Source: Polyangium jinanense
GTDB taxonomy: Bacteria > Myxococcota > Polyangia > Polyangiales > Polyangiaceae
Length of the DNA: 64,000 bases
NCBI RefSeq assembly: GCF_028435365.1
Contig: NZ_JAGTJJ010000055.1
Span: 1 to 64,000, forward strand
Direction: 5' to 3'
The notes below the pieces were generated by a model, which was not told the origin of the DNA, did no database searches, and saw only the letters and a list, made by a program, of their open reading frames with translations. The translations under genes were made by a program, and so were the position numbers. Positions 17,524 through 26,277 of the stretch are shown one piece after another (the first letter of the stretch is position 1; each line of letters opens with the position of its first letter).

Positions 17524-19082
17524 GCGACGCTACGCGCCCGCAAGGGCTCGCCGCATGGATGGTGCTGAGCTTCCTGGGCGGCGCGGCCGTGATGAACGGG
17601 GAAATCGCCGCGGGCAGGCTGCTCGCGCCGCACCTGGGTACGAGCACCACGACGTGGGCGATGCTCATCGGCACGGTGCTCGGGAGCCTCGCGCTCGGCA
17701 ACCTGCTCGGCGGCTGGCTCAGCGCGCGCGGCGCGGCCTCGCAGTGGATCGTGCGCCTGATGCTTGCGTCGTCGCTGCTCTTCGCGGCGCTGCCGCGCGT
17801 GGTGCCGTGGGTGCTCTCGTCGAGCCTCGCGCGCTTCCGCGCGGGGGGCGCCTCCTCGCTGGGGATGCTCGCGGCCATCACAGCCCTCGCCATCGCGCTC
17901 CCCATCGGCTCGCTGGGTGCACTGCCCCCGCTCGTGATGCACGCGGCCGGCAATGCGGGCGACGGTGAGGCGACCGGGAAACTCGGTCGCCTCGCCGGGC
18001 GGCTCTCGGCGCTGGGGACCCTCGGGAGCCTCGTGGGCACGTTCGGCGCGGGGCTCGTGCTCCTGCCTTGGCTGGGGACACGCGCGACGTTCGACGTGGC
18101 CGCGGTGCTGCTCTCGGTGAGCGCCGCGGTCTTCGGCTTTCGCGCCCGCGCCCGCCGCGAGGCCATCGTCGGGCTCTCGACCTCGACGCTGACCGTGGCT
18201 CTCTCCTTCGCGCCGCTGTCCACGCCGTCGCCCGCGCATGGGCGGCTGCTCTGGGCAGGCGAGTCGCGCCACAACCACATCGCGGTAGTCGAGCGCGGCG
18301 CCGAGCGGCAGATCCGGGTCAACGACGGATTCGCCGTGCAATCGTTCGCGCGCCTCGACGGCGAGCTGCCCGTGCGCGACGTGTGGGCCTACTACGCCAT
18401 GGCGCCGAGCTACGGGACGCGGCCCAATCCAGAGCGTGTGCTGCTCCTCGGGCTCGGCGGCGGCACGTCGGCGGAGGTGTTCCGGCGGCTCTACCCGGCG
18501 GCGGCGGTGGTGGGCGTAGAGCTCGATGCGGCGGTGGTGGAGGCGGGCCGCAAGTGGCTCGGTTTCGAGTTACCCGAGGCCTCGGTGATCATCGACGACG
18601 CACGCCCCTTCCTCGAAGCCGAGGCCCAGCGCGCGCCGGGGACAAAGGACGTCATCGTGCTCGATGCGTTCCAGTTCCCGTACGTGCCCTTCCAGCTCGC
18701 GACGGTGGAGTTCTTCGCGGCGGCGCGGCGCTGCCTTTCACCGGGCGGCGTGCTCATGGTGAATGCGGGCCGTCACGGCGAGGAGCGCGGCGTGGTGCAC
18801 GCGCTCGCGCGCACGCTCGCGCAGGTCTTCCCGCACGTGCAGGCGGCGGATCCGCCAAGCCGCTCGAACACGATCCTGGTGGCAACCGAGCACGCGCCCG
18901 CCGAGGCAGTCGGGGTGGCGGGGCTCTCGGTCTCGGCGCGGACGGCCGGCGTGCTGCGAGATCTCGCCGCGCGCCACGCCTCGATGCAGCCTGCGGCCTG
19001 GCCTACGGACACGCCGGTGTTGACCGACGATCATGCGCCGGTCGAGTGGCTCACGGACAGGATCGTCTGGCGTGCGCTCTGA
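17520..19082 (+). CDS. Fused membrane and spermidine synthase-like protein
   Basis: The first 240 residues are a membrane domain with about seven helices (MVLSFLGGAAVMNGEIAAGR, then GTVLGSLALGNLLGGWLS); the last 250 are a spermidine-synthase-like methyltransferase fold. In that part VLLLGLGGGTSAEVF is the SAM or decarboxylated-SAM loop, VVGVELDAAVVEAG the acidic strand, and VIVLDAFQFPYVPFQL the region of the catalytic Asp. Such fused proteins of about 500 residues are widespread but few have a proven reaction; aminopropyl transfer is possible, not shown. Start is the ATG that overlaps the previous stop. Confidence 0.85.
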   Translation: MSDATRPQGLAAWMVLSFLGGAAVMNGEIAAGRLLAPHLGTSTTTWAMLIGTVLGSLALGNLLGGWLSARGAASQWIVRLMLASSLLFAALPRVVPWVLSSSLARFRAGGASSLGMLAAITALAIALPIGSLGALPPLVMHAAGNAGDGEATGKLGRLAGRLSALGTLGSLVGTFGAGLVLLPWLGTRATFDVAAVLLSVSAAVFGFRARARREAIVGLSTSTLTVALSFAPLSTPSPAHGRLLWAGESRHNHIAVVERGAERQIRVNDGFAVQSFARLDGELPVRDVWAYYAMAPSYGTRPNPERVLLLGLGGGTSAEVFRRLYPAAAVVGVELDAAVVEAGRKWLGFELPEASVIIDDARPFLEAEAQRAPGTKDVIVLDAFQFPYVPFQLATVEFFAAARRCLSPGGVLMVNAGRHGEERGVVHALARTLAQVFPHVQAADPPSRSNTILVATEHAPAEAVGVAGLSVSARTAGVLRDLAARHASMQPAAWPTDTPVLTDDHAPVEWLTDRIVWRAL

Positions 19083-19551
19083 GCCCCAAAAGCTCGGCGA
19101 CGTCCCAGGCCGGGCGCTGCTCCACCCATGGTCATACCTCGCGGCGGCAGCGCTCGCGTTCAACGTCTTCTGGCTGCGACGCAAGCATCCGGGGGTGGTG
19201 AGCGGCAAGCTCTCGGATCTGGCAATCTGCTTTCTCTTGCCGGTATTCCTGGTGGCCGCAGCGGAGTGGCTGCTCACGCTTGCGCGGCTGTGCGGCGGCC
19301 GCGTGGGGCCGCGCGTGGGCCCCCGTGGAATCTGGCTTTCGTGCGGCGTGAGCGTGGCGTATTTCGTGCTGTTGAAGACGTGGCCCGCGTTCACGGGCGT
19401 GCACCGGGCGCTGCTCGGGGTGCTGGATACGCCGTTCGGCGGGGGGAGATCGTTCCGGAACCTGGCAGATCCAACGGATCTGGTGGCACTCGTGATGGTG
19501 CCACTCAGCGCGTGGCATCTGGTGCGGGTGGCGGAACGTGAGGACGTCTAG
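19072..19551 (+). CDS. Small multi-pass membrane protein, unknown
   Basis: A 159-residue protein with about four hydrophobic segments (YLAAAALAFNVFWLRRK, DLAICFLLPVFLVAAAEWLL, CGVSVAYFVLLKTWPAF, DLVALVMVPLSAWHLV). A conserved-looking motif KHPGVVSGKLSDLAICFLLP follows the first helix. The GTG at 19072 overlaps the end of the spermidine-synthase-like gene by 11 bp and is preferred to an earlier start that would be deep within it. It closes a probable operon that began at 12932 or 16978. No family is recognised. Confidence 0.65.
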   Translation: MRSEPQKLGDVPGRALLHPWSYLAAAALAFNVFWLRRKHPGVVSGKLSDLAICFLLPVFLVAAAEWLLTLARLCGGRVGPRVGPRGIWLSCGVSVAYFVLLKTWPAFTGVHRALLGVLDTPFGGGRSFRNLADPTDLVALVMVPLSAWHLVRVAEREDV

Positions 19552-19650
19552 ACTTCCGGACCTCACCCACCCCAACCCTCCCTCTCCACACCGTGGAGAG
19601 GGAGGGAGTTTCCGGCTCGATCCAGCGCCTTTCGCCCCCTCTCCGCCGCG

Positions 19651-19866
19651 CGCAGGTCCCTCGACCTCCGTCATCGGTCTTCGACCCCGTTCCCGCAGGT
19701 CGCGGGACCTCCCGGATCGGTGTGGGAACCCGTCCACGCAGGTCCCGGGACCTCCCGGATCGATGTTGCACTCCGTTCGCGCAGGTCCCGGGGACCTCCG
19801 GGATCGATGTTGCGCTCCGTTCGCGAAGGTCCCTCGACCTTCCCGAGCTGTGTCGGGTCGACGCCG
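19651..19866. repeat. Five 43-44 bp tandem repeats with palindromic core
   Basis: Units begin at 19651, 19694, 19737, 19780 and 19824 with CGCAGGTC and are 43 or 44 bp long. The best copies contain the perfect 14-bp palindrome AGGTCCCGGGACCT followed by CCCGGATCGATGTTG. Outer copies have diverged (AGGTCCCTCGACCT). The array lies downstream of the membrane protein at 19551 and before an interspersed palindromic element. The absence of unique spacers excludes a CRISPR. Confidence 0.85.
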
Positions 19867-19872
19867 CTGCGC

Positions 19873-20150
19873 GGGGGCGGTGCCCCAGGCCCCAGCAGGG
19901 GCTGTCCGCCCCTGCACCCGGACCAGCCAGGGGCTGGACCCAGGACGATGAACTGCGCGATGCGCAGTTCATCGCACAGGCCCGATCGAGACCGGCGACA
20001 GCAGCGCTGACGTCTCGACGGGCGGGCGGTCCCACCGGCGCCTGCTGGGAGAACTGCGCACCGCGCAGTTCTCCCACAAAAGGTCCAGGGCTTGCCCTGG
20101 TTCGGGTCGAGGGGCGAACAGCCCCCGCGGGGTCCGGGGCGGCGCCCCGG
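19873..20150. repeat. Nested-palindrome interspersed element, copy 1
   Basis: Two inverted modules of about 100 bp face each other around a short unique centre. Each module ends inward with a 3-base-loop hairpin: GATGAACTGCGC-GAT-GCGCAGTTCATC (19947-19973) and GGGAGAACTGCGC-ACC-GCGCAGTTCTCCC (20047-20075). The outer parts correspond when one is reversed (GGGGCTGTCCGCCCCTG against GGGGCTGTTCGCCCCTC). A second copy is at 32841-33172. The organisation is that of a BIME or MITE-like element. No gene was found in 19552-20170. Confidence 0.85.
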
Positions 20151-20170
20151 CTTTACGGTCCCAGCGCCCC

Positions 20171-21316
20171 TCAGAGCCCCATCTGCTTCGCGATGATCAC
20201 CTTCATGATCTCGTTCGTCCCGGCGAAGATTCGCTGCACGCGCGCATCCATGTAGGCCCGCGTCACCGGGTATTCGAGCATGTACCCGTAACCGCCGAAG
20301 AACTGCAGACACTCGTCGACCACCTCGCCGAGCATCTCCGTCTGCCAGAGCTTCGCCATCGAGCACTCCTTCACGAGGTACTTGCCTGCGACGTGCTCCG
20401 CGATCAGCCGATCGAGGAATGCGCGGCCTACTTCCACCTTCGTCGCGCACTCGGCCAGCTTGAACTGCGTGTTCTGGAATTTTGAAATGGGCTTGCCGAA
20501 CGCCTTGCGCTCCTTGCAATACGCGACCGTGTCCTCGAGGATCCGCTCTGCTCCCGCCTGACACCCGACCGCCACGACGAGCCGCTCCTGCTGGAGCTTC
20601 TGCATCAGCATCAAGAAGCCCCCGCCCTCCTCGCCGAGACGGTTTTTCACGGGCACCCGACAATCCTCGAACGAGAGCTCCGACGTATCCTGCGAGGGCA
20701 GCCCCATCTTGCGCAGCTTCTTGCCCTTCACGAAGCCTGGCGTCCCCGCCTCCACCACGAACAGGCTGATGCCTCGGTGCGCGTTCTCCGCATTCGTGTC
20801 CGTCTTCGCCGCCACGATGCAAATGTCGCAGAGAATGCCGTTCGAGATGAACGTCTTCGCTCCATTCAGCACGTAATGGTCGCCGTCCCGCACGGCCGTC
20901 GTCGCGAGCCCCGCGAGATCGCTGCCCGTCCCGGGCTCCGTCATGGCGATCGCCGTCACGATCTCCCCGGACGCGCAGCCGGGCAGCCAGCGCTGCTTTT
21001 GCTCCTCCGTGCCGAAGGTCGCGATGTAGGGCACCACGACGTCCGAGTGCAGCGACATGGCGAAGCCGGAGTCGTAGGCCCGGGCCATCTCCTCGATCAC
21101 GATCACCGAATGGAGGAAATCGCCGCCCGCGCCGCCGTAGGCCGGATCGAGCGACGGGCAGAGGAAGCCGCCCTCGCCCGCCTTGCGCCACGCCTCGCGG
21201 TCGACGCTCCCCTGCTCCATCCACCGCTCCTGGTGCGGCTTGACCTCCCGGTCGATGAACCGGCGGAACGACGTTCGGAACAGCTCGTGCTCTTCGCGGA
21301 AAAGGTTCCTGTCCAT
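20171..21316 (-). CDS. Acyl-CoA dehydrogenase, long-chain or isovaleryl type
   Basis: A 381-residue FAD enzyme of fatty acid or branched-chain acyl-CoA oxidation. N-terminal helical, central beta (TEPGTGSDLAGLATTAVRDG) and C-terminal helical domains are all present. The usual catalytic Glu of the C-terminal motif is Ala here (IFAGTNEIMKVII); in long-chain and isovaleryl enzymes the base is instead on an earlier helix, and ERILEDTVAYCKERKAFGK supplies a Glu at that place. So the enzyme should be active but with LCAD/IVD-like geometry. Electrons go to electron transfer flavoprotein. It is divergent from the radical SAM gene. Confidence 0.92.
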   Translation of the reverse strand: MDRNLFREEHELFRTSFRRFIDREVKPHQERWMEQGSVDREAWRKAGEGGFLCPSLDPAYGGAGGDFLHSVIVIEEMARAYDSGFAMSLHSDVVVPYIATFGTEEQKQRWLPGCASGEIVTAIAMTEPGTGSDLAGLATTAVRDGDHYVLNGAKTFISNGILCDICIVAAKTDTNAENAHRGISLFVVEAGTPGFVKGKKLRKMGLPSQDTSELSFEDCRVPVKNRLGEEGGGFLMLMQKLQQERLVVAVGCQAGAERILEDTVAYCKERKAFGKPISKFQNTQFKLAECATKVEVGRAFLDRLIAEHVAGKYLVKECSMAKLWQTEMLGEVVDECLQFFGGYGYMLEYPVTRAYMDARVQRIFAGTNEIMKVIIAKQMGL

Positions 21317-21388
21317 TTGAATGACGGGTTACCAAACCTCCCGTCCCGCGTCTATCCGGAAGCGGTAGCGGTTGACGCGCGCCGCTCG

Positions 21389-22456
21389 GTGGAAGACGCT
21401 TTTCCCCGAGGCCGACGCTTGTCCGACGGAGCCAACGCTGCCGAGCCGACCATCGCGGAGCGGCTCTCCACACGCGAACCGCGCATCCACGTCTCCATCG
21501 GCGCCGTCTGCAACAACAACTGCGTCTTCTGCATGGAGGAAGATCGCGACGGCCGCTACGTCAACAACTCGGCCATGACCACCGAGCGCGTGCGGTGGAT
21601 CCTCGAGCAGAACCAGGGCGCCGAGGAGGTCTGCTTCACCTCCGGCGAACCCACGACACGCCCCGAGCTGCCCGAGCTCGTGTCGATGGCCAAGGGCCTC
21701 GGTTACCGCAAGATCAGCGTGATGACGAACGGCCGGCGCCTCTCGCACCTGCCGTACGCCGCGCTGCTCGCGAAGGCCGGGATGAACCGGTTCTACGTCT
21801 CGATCCACGGCCACACGAAGAAGCTCCACGAAGGCCTCACGCGCACGCCTGACAGCTTCGAGCAGACCGCCGCCGGCCTCGCCTCGATCACGAAGCTCAA
21901 GCGCTTCGGCGTCGAGCTGCACACCTCGACGGTGATCACGGACCGGAACCTCCCGCACATGCTCGACATCTACCGCTTCCTGCGGCAGGCGGGCGTCGAC
22001 CAGGTCGTCTTCAACGTGATGCAGGCGAACGGCCGCGCCGACACGTATTTCGAGCAGATCTTCCCGCGCTACACGGACATCGCCGCCGCGTTCCGGCGCT
22101 TCCTCGCGGACGTCGGCGAGCGGCGGCCGATGGCGTTCCTCGTGGACATCCCGCTCTGCACGACGGAGGGCGTCGCCGATTTCAACCGCGGCTACGTCGA
22201 GAAGTACCAGCACTTCGACCTCGGCGCTCAGGCGAACCTCGATGCTGCGCGCGCGCCCGAGCGGGCCGGGGACGGACGCGGCCGGGGGCTCGTCCTCGTC
22301 ACGCGGCAAGATCTCGACGAGGCCCAGCGGGACAAACGCGAGGCGTGCGGAACGTGCAAATACGGGCCGCAATGCGAGGGTGTCTGGCGCAACTACCTCA
22401 AGCGGTACGGCTGGGACGAGTTCGAGCCGATCCTCGGCGCCCCAAACGCTCGGTGA
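21389..22456 (+). CDS. Radical SAM protein with C-terminal Cys cluster
   Basis: The iron-sulfur motif CNNNCVFC (CxxxCxxC) in SIGAVCNNNCVFCMEEDRDG starts the radical SAM barrel, followed by CFTSGEPTTRPEL (the GGEP-like SAM contact), then strands to about residue 230. The C-terminal CGTCKYGPQCEGVWRNYLKR suggests a second cluster as in SPASM or Twitch proteins. Similar short radical SAM proteins occur beside varied peptide or sugar pathways; no precursor peptide or partner is visible here. The start is uncertain: GTG at 21389 is used, TTG at 21419 is possible, and a longer frame upstream overlaps the divergent dehydrogenase. Confidence 0.82.
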   Translation: MEDAFPRGRRLSDGANAAEPTIAERLSTREPRIHVSIGAVCNNNCVFCMEEDRDGRYVNNSAMTTERVRWILEQNQGAEEVCFTSGEPTTRPELPELVSMAKGLGYRKISVMTNGRRLSHLPYAALLAKAGMNRFYVSIHGHTKKLHEGLTRTPDSFEQTAAGLASITKLKRFGVELHTSTVITDRNLPHMLDIYRFLRQAGVDQVVFNVMQANGRADTYFEQIFPRYTDIAAAFRRFLADVGERRPMAFLVDIPLCTTEGVADFNRGYVEKYQHFDLGAQANLDAARAPERAGDGRGRGLVLVTRQDLDEAQRDKREACGTCKYGPQCEGVWRNYLKRYGWDEFEPILGAPNAR

Positions 22457-22493
22457 TCACAGGGTAGAACGTGTTACCATCGCCCGAGCAGGC

Positions 22494-23453
22494 ATGAGCG
22501 ACGGCAAGAGCGATGGACGTGGCGACGGGGCGAGAGCGCAGGCAGCGCATGTAGAGCATCCTGCCGGGCCCCCCCTCCCGGCTCCCTCACCCCCACGTCC
22601 GATGTTCCAGAGCGCCTCGCACGCAGGCCCGCACAGCGTCGGCCCTTCGAGCGTGGTCGTCGCGAGCCGCAAGAGCGACGTGCCGCCGCTCTCGCAAGAT
22701 CCCGAGGCGCACCGCAAGTGGCTCGTCGAGGAGCTCGAACGCACGCGCGCGCGCCTGCTCCAGGCCGACAGGCTCGCCACGCTCGGCACCATCGCCGCGA
22801 GCGTCGGGCACGAGCTCAACAACGTCGCCGCGGTCCTGACCCACACCGCGACCTTCATCCGCATGCGCGCCGACGCCGGGAAGCTGCCGGAGCCCGACGA
22901 TCTCGTGGCCCTCGACCGTGGCGTCGCGCACCTGGCCGAACACGCGCGAAACCTCCTGCACCTCGGCACGCCGAGCCAGGATCGGCACGAGGTCCTCGAC
23001 GTGACGACCGTGATCGCCGACGTCCTCTCGATGCTCCACGTCTCGGGTCGCACGAAGCGCGTCAGCATCATGACGCAGGCGCCGCCTTCGCCCGTGCGTG
23101 TGGCCATGAGCCGCACGAAGCTCGAACAGATCTTCGTCAACCTCGTGACGAACGCCGCGGACGCCGTGATGGAGCAGCCGCCGGAGGGCCGGCTCATCCG
23201 CATCGAGGTGAGCGAGAATCGCGAGACGGGGCGCGCGCACTGCCTCGTCGAGGACGCGGGGACGGGCATCGCGCCCGAGATCCTCGCGCGTGTCTTCGAG
23301 ACCTATTTCACCACGAAACCTTCGGGCAAAGGTACGGGCCTCGGGCTCTCCGTCGTCAAGAGTCTCATCGAGGCCGTGGGCGGGGACATCGAGATCGAGA
23401 GCGAGCTCGGCAAGGGGACGGCCGTGCGCTTCGATCTCCCGCTGTGCACGTGA
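22494..23453 (+). CDS. Soluble sensor-less histidine kinase
   Basis: A 319-residue kinase with a Pro-rich N-terminal 55 residues, a coiled segment (WLVEELERTRARLLQADRLA), the H-box (SVGHELNNVAAVLTHT) with the phospho-acceptor His, and an ATPase domain with N box NLVTNAADAVM, G1 box EDAGTGIAP and G2 box GKGTGLGLSVVKSLIEAVGG. There is no membrane helix or PAS domain, so it probably depends on a partner protein for input. No response regulator gene lies next to it; orphan kinases are the rule in myxobacteria. The Ser/Thr kinase gene begins 52 bases downstream on the same strand. Confidence 0.9.
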   Translation: MSDGKSDGRGDGARAQAAHVEHPAGPPLPAPSPPRPMFQSASHAGPHSVGPSSVVVASRKSDVPPLSQDPEAHRKWLVEELERTRARLLQADRLATLGTIAASVGHELNNVAAVLTHTATFIRMRADAGKLPEPDDLVALDRGVAHLAEHARNLLHLGTPSQDRHEVLDVTTVIADVLSMLHVSGRTKRVSIMTQAPPSPVRVAMSRTKLEQIFVNLVTNAADAVMEQPPEGRLIRIEVSENRETGRAHCLVEDAGTGIAPEILARVFETYFTTKPSGKGTGLGLSVVKSLIEAVGGDIEIESELGKGTAVRFDLPLCT

Positions 23454-23505
23454 GAGAACGTCCTTGCCGTCGGACGGCCGTGGGCGCCATCATGCACCCA
23501 GGTCC

Positions 23506-25236
23506 GTGACGTCGCATGCGTCTCCCATTGGCTCGTCGGCCACCGCCGTCGCACCGGGCACCCTCCTCGCCCAGAAGTACCGCGTCGAGCGTGTCCTCGG
23601 GCAAGGCGGCATGGGGTACGTGGTCGAGGCCCGGCACGTCGCGCTCGACGAGCGGGTCGCGCTGAAATTCCTCCTGCCCGAGTACGCGCAGCATCCCGAG
23701 GCCTCGGCGCGCTTCCAGCGCGAGGCGCGCGCCGCCGTGAAGATCAAGAGCGAGCACGTCGCCCGCGTCCTCGACGTGGCCACGCTCGAGAACGGCGCGC
23801 CGTACATGGTCATGGAGTTCCTCGATGGCCGGGATCTCGCGCGGCAGCTCAAGGACGGCGTCCTCTCGGTGCCCGACGCGATCGACTACGTCCTGCAGGC
23901 CTGCGAGGCCATCGCCGAGGCGCACGCGCACGGCATCGTGCACCGCGATCTGAAGCCCGCGAACCTCTTCCTCGCGAGCCGCCCCGACGGCTCGCCGCTC
24001 GTGAAGCTGCTCGACTTCGGCATCTCGAAGATGAAGAACGCGCCGGGCGATCACGCGCTCACGCGCACGGCGACGGCGATGGGCTCGGCGCTCTACATGT
24101 CGCCCGAGCAGATGCAGGAGACGCGCGGCGTCGATCACCGCACCGACATCTACTCGCTCGGCATCACGCTCTTCGAACTGCTCGCGGGCACGCAGCCGTT
24201 TTACGCGGAGACGTTGCCCAACCTCTGCGCCGAGGTGCTCACCGGCACGCCGCGTCCTCTGCGTCAGTTTCGGCCGGAGCTCCCGGCGGATCTCGCCGCG
24301 CGGATCGAGCGCGCCTACGAGCGCGACAAGAACCGAAGGTACCCGTCGATCGGCGAGTTCGCCGTCGCGCTCGCGCCCTACGCGCCGCCGCGCTCGCAGA
24401 GCACGCTGGAGCGGATCACGCGCATGGCCGGCCTGCCGACGCCCGAGCTGCCGTCGCGACAGCCTTCCCAGCCGACCTTGCCGGCGTTCGCGCCTGCCGA
24501 CGCGCGCGCGTCGACCGAATGGGCCGAGGGCCCGAGCACGGTGCCGCTCGGCAACACGGGGCGACGCAACGCGGCCGTCAGCTCGACCCTGTCCTCCGCC
24601 CCGTCGCCCGCCGAGGTCGCCACGCAGACCGCGCACAAGACGATGCCGCTGCCGGTGCAGATCGCGTCCTCGCCGGAGCTCCCGTCATCGGCCACGACGA
24701 CGACCGGACCGAGCATCATCACGCTCGGACAAACGCCGTCGCTCGACGTGATCGAGCCCGACCTCAGCCGCATCGAGGCCGACCTCTACACGGGTCCGCG
24801 CAGCGCTCACGCGGCTGCCGCGTTCGCCAGTGCCGCGCGGACGCGGACGCCGTCCGATGGTGGTCGCTCGTTCCTGTTCGTCGCGCTCGGCCTCGGCGCG
24901 CTCATCGGCGTCCTCGGCGGCGTGCTCGTCTTCCTGTTCCGATCGAGCGTCGAAGCGTCTTCCACGACGCCGATCGCGACCGGCGCGCCCCAGGAAGTCC
25001 CTGCGCCCCCCGCGCCCACGAGCGCGGCTACGCCGACGTCCACCGCGCCCACGGTGACCCCCGAATCCACGGCCCCGCCGATCCCTTCGGCCTCCGCGTC
25101 GCCGGCGATGGCCGCGTCCGCGGTAGCGACCGCGCCCGCGGCGCCATCGCCTGGCCCGAAGCCCACGAGCAAGGCGACGGTGGCCCCGACGAGCACGACG
25201 AAGAAAGATGCAAAAAACGCTTTCAATCGCCGCTAG
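23506..25236 (+). CDS. Membrane-anchored Ser/Thr protein kinase
   Basis: The kinase domain spans about residues 25-285: LGQGGMGYVVEARH, VALKFLLPEY, IVHRDLKPANLFLAS, LLDFGISKM, MGSALYMSPEQM. A low-complexity linker of about 170 residues leads to one membrane helix (FLFVALGLGALIGVLGGVLV) near residue 455 and a Pro/Ala/Thr-rich tail of about 100 residues outside or in the periplasm. This is the PknB-like layout without PASTA domains. The GTG start at 23506 lies 50 bases after the histidine kinase; earlier in-frame codons would be in that gene. The next gene overlaps its 3' end by 29 bp. Confidence 0.93.
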   Translation: MTSHASPIGSSATAVAPGTLLAQKYRVERVLGQGGMGYVVEARHVALDERVALKFLLPEYAQHPEASARFQREARAAVKIKSEHVARVLDVATLENGAPYMVMEFLDGRDLARQLKDGVLSVPDAIDYVLQACEAIAEAHAHGIVHRDLKPANLFLASRPDGSPLVKLLDFGISKMKNAPGDHALTRTATAMGSALYMSPEQMQETRGVDHRTDIYSLGITLFELLAGTQPFYAETLPNLCAEVLTGTPRPLRQFRPELPADLAARIERAYERDKNRRYPSIGEFAVALAPYAPPRSQSTLERITRMAGLPTPELPSRQPSQPTLPAFAPADARASTEWAEGPSTVPLGNTGRRNAAVSSTLSSAPSPAEVATQTAHKTMPLPVQIASSPELPSSATTTTGPSIITLGQTPSLDVIEPDLSRIEADLYTGPRSAHAAAAFASAARTRTPSDGGRSFLFVALGLGALIGVLGGVLVFLFRSSVEASSTTPIATGAPQEVPAPPAPTSAATPTSTAPTVTPESTAPPIPSASASPAMAASAVATAPAAPSPGPKPTSKATVAPTSTTKKDAKNAFNRR

Positions 25237-26242
25237 CTCGCCGATGCCCCGCGCCCGCCTGCGGATCCTCGCCGCCGCGCTCACGCTCGCGGCGGCGCTC
25301 ACGCTCGCGCCCGGCCCTGCGGCCGCGCAGAGCGGGGACAACAAGGCCATCGCCGAGGCGGCCTTTCTTCGCGGCCGCGAGCTCATGGACCAGGGCAAAC
25401 CCGCGGAGGCGTGCCCCAAGTTCGAGGAGAGCGCGCGGCTCGATCCCTCGGTCGGCGCGCTCCTCAACCTGGCGCTCTGCAACGAGCAGCTCGGACGCAC
25501 CGCCACGGCGTGGGCGCGCTACAAGGAAGCCGCGACCTTGGCCCACGCCACGGGCGACACCGATCGCCTGAAGATCGCCGAAGAGTTCGCGGGAAAACTC
25601 GCCCCCAAGCTCTCGCGCCTGCGCATCGAGACGGCGGCCGAACCCACGGCGGGCCTCGTGATCAAGCGCAACGGCGAGCCCCTCGGGGCCACGCTCCTCG
25701 GCGACCCCATCCCCGTCGATCCCGGCGAGCACACGATCGAAGCGACCGCGCCCGGGTTTTTGCCCTGGTCCACGAAGATCGTCGTGGGCAAGGACGCCGA
25801 CCTGAAGACGGTCTCGGTGCCTGCGCTCGCGGCGGCTCCGGAGGAAAAGAGCGTCGAGAAGGTCGAGACGCCTCCCCCCGCATCCAGCGCGAACGGCCTG
25901 CGCACGGCGGCATTCGTCGCGGGGGGCGTGGGCGCCCTCGCGCTCGGCCTCGGCGCGGTGTTCGGCGGGCTCGCGTCGAGCGACGTGGGCAAGGCCGATC
26001 CGCTTTGCCCTCAAAAGAAGTGCAACCCCGAGGGATTCGCCCTCATCGAGGGCGCGCAGACGAAGGCCCTCGTCTCGACGATCGGCATCGGCGTGGGCGG
26101 CGCAGCCCTCGCCGCGGGCGTCGTGTTGTTTTTCGTCTCGCGCTCCCCGGCGAAAGAGCCCGGCCCCGAGGCGCCACGCGCGTGGCTCGTCCCTTCGTTC
26201 GGACCACGCAGCGGAGGCGCCTCGATCCTGGGCACGTTCTGA
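25208..26242 (+). CDS. Exported TPR and PEGA-like protein with membrane helices
   Basis: After a signal peptide (RLRILAAALTLAAALTLAPG) there is a TPR-like helical region at about 45-125 (FLRGRELMDQGKPAEACPKF, then GALLNLALCNEQLGRTATAW), then a PEGA-like beta domain (VDPGEHTIEATAPGFLPWST), and two helices near the C terminus (AFVAGGVGALALGLGAVFGG and IGIGVGGAALAAGVVLFFV). This layout is very common beside myxobacterial Ser/Thr kinases, and the coding overlap with the kinase in front (29 bp) supports a shared task at the envelope. ATG at 25208 follows a purine-rich stretch; ATG at 25244 is an alternative. Confidence 0.8.
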   Translation: MQKTLSIAASSPMPRARLRILAAALTLAAALTLAPGPAAAQSGDNKAIAEAAFLRGRELMDQGKPAEACPKFEESARLDPSVGALLNLALCNEQLGRTATAWARYKEAATLAHATGDTDRLKIAEEFAGKLAPKLSRLRIETAAEPTAGLVIKRNGEPLGATLLGDPIPVDPGEHTIEATAPGFLPWSTKIVVGKDADLKTVSVPALAAAPEEKSVEKVETPPPASSANGLRTAAFVAGGVGALALGLGAVFGGLASSDVGKADPLCPQKKCNPEGFALIEGAQTKALVSTIGIGVGGAALAAGVVLFFVSRSPAKEPGPEAPRAWLVPSFGPRSGGASILGTF

Positions 26243-26277
26243 GCCCGAACCGACAGGACCCGTTTCCCCCATCTGCC

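Noticed and set aside
19651..19866. Tandem repeats considered as a CRISPR array
   Set aside because: The repeats adjoin without unique spacers of constant length, and there are no cas genes.
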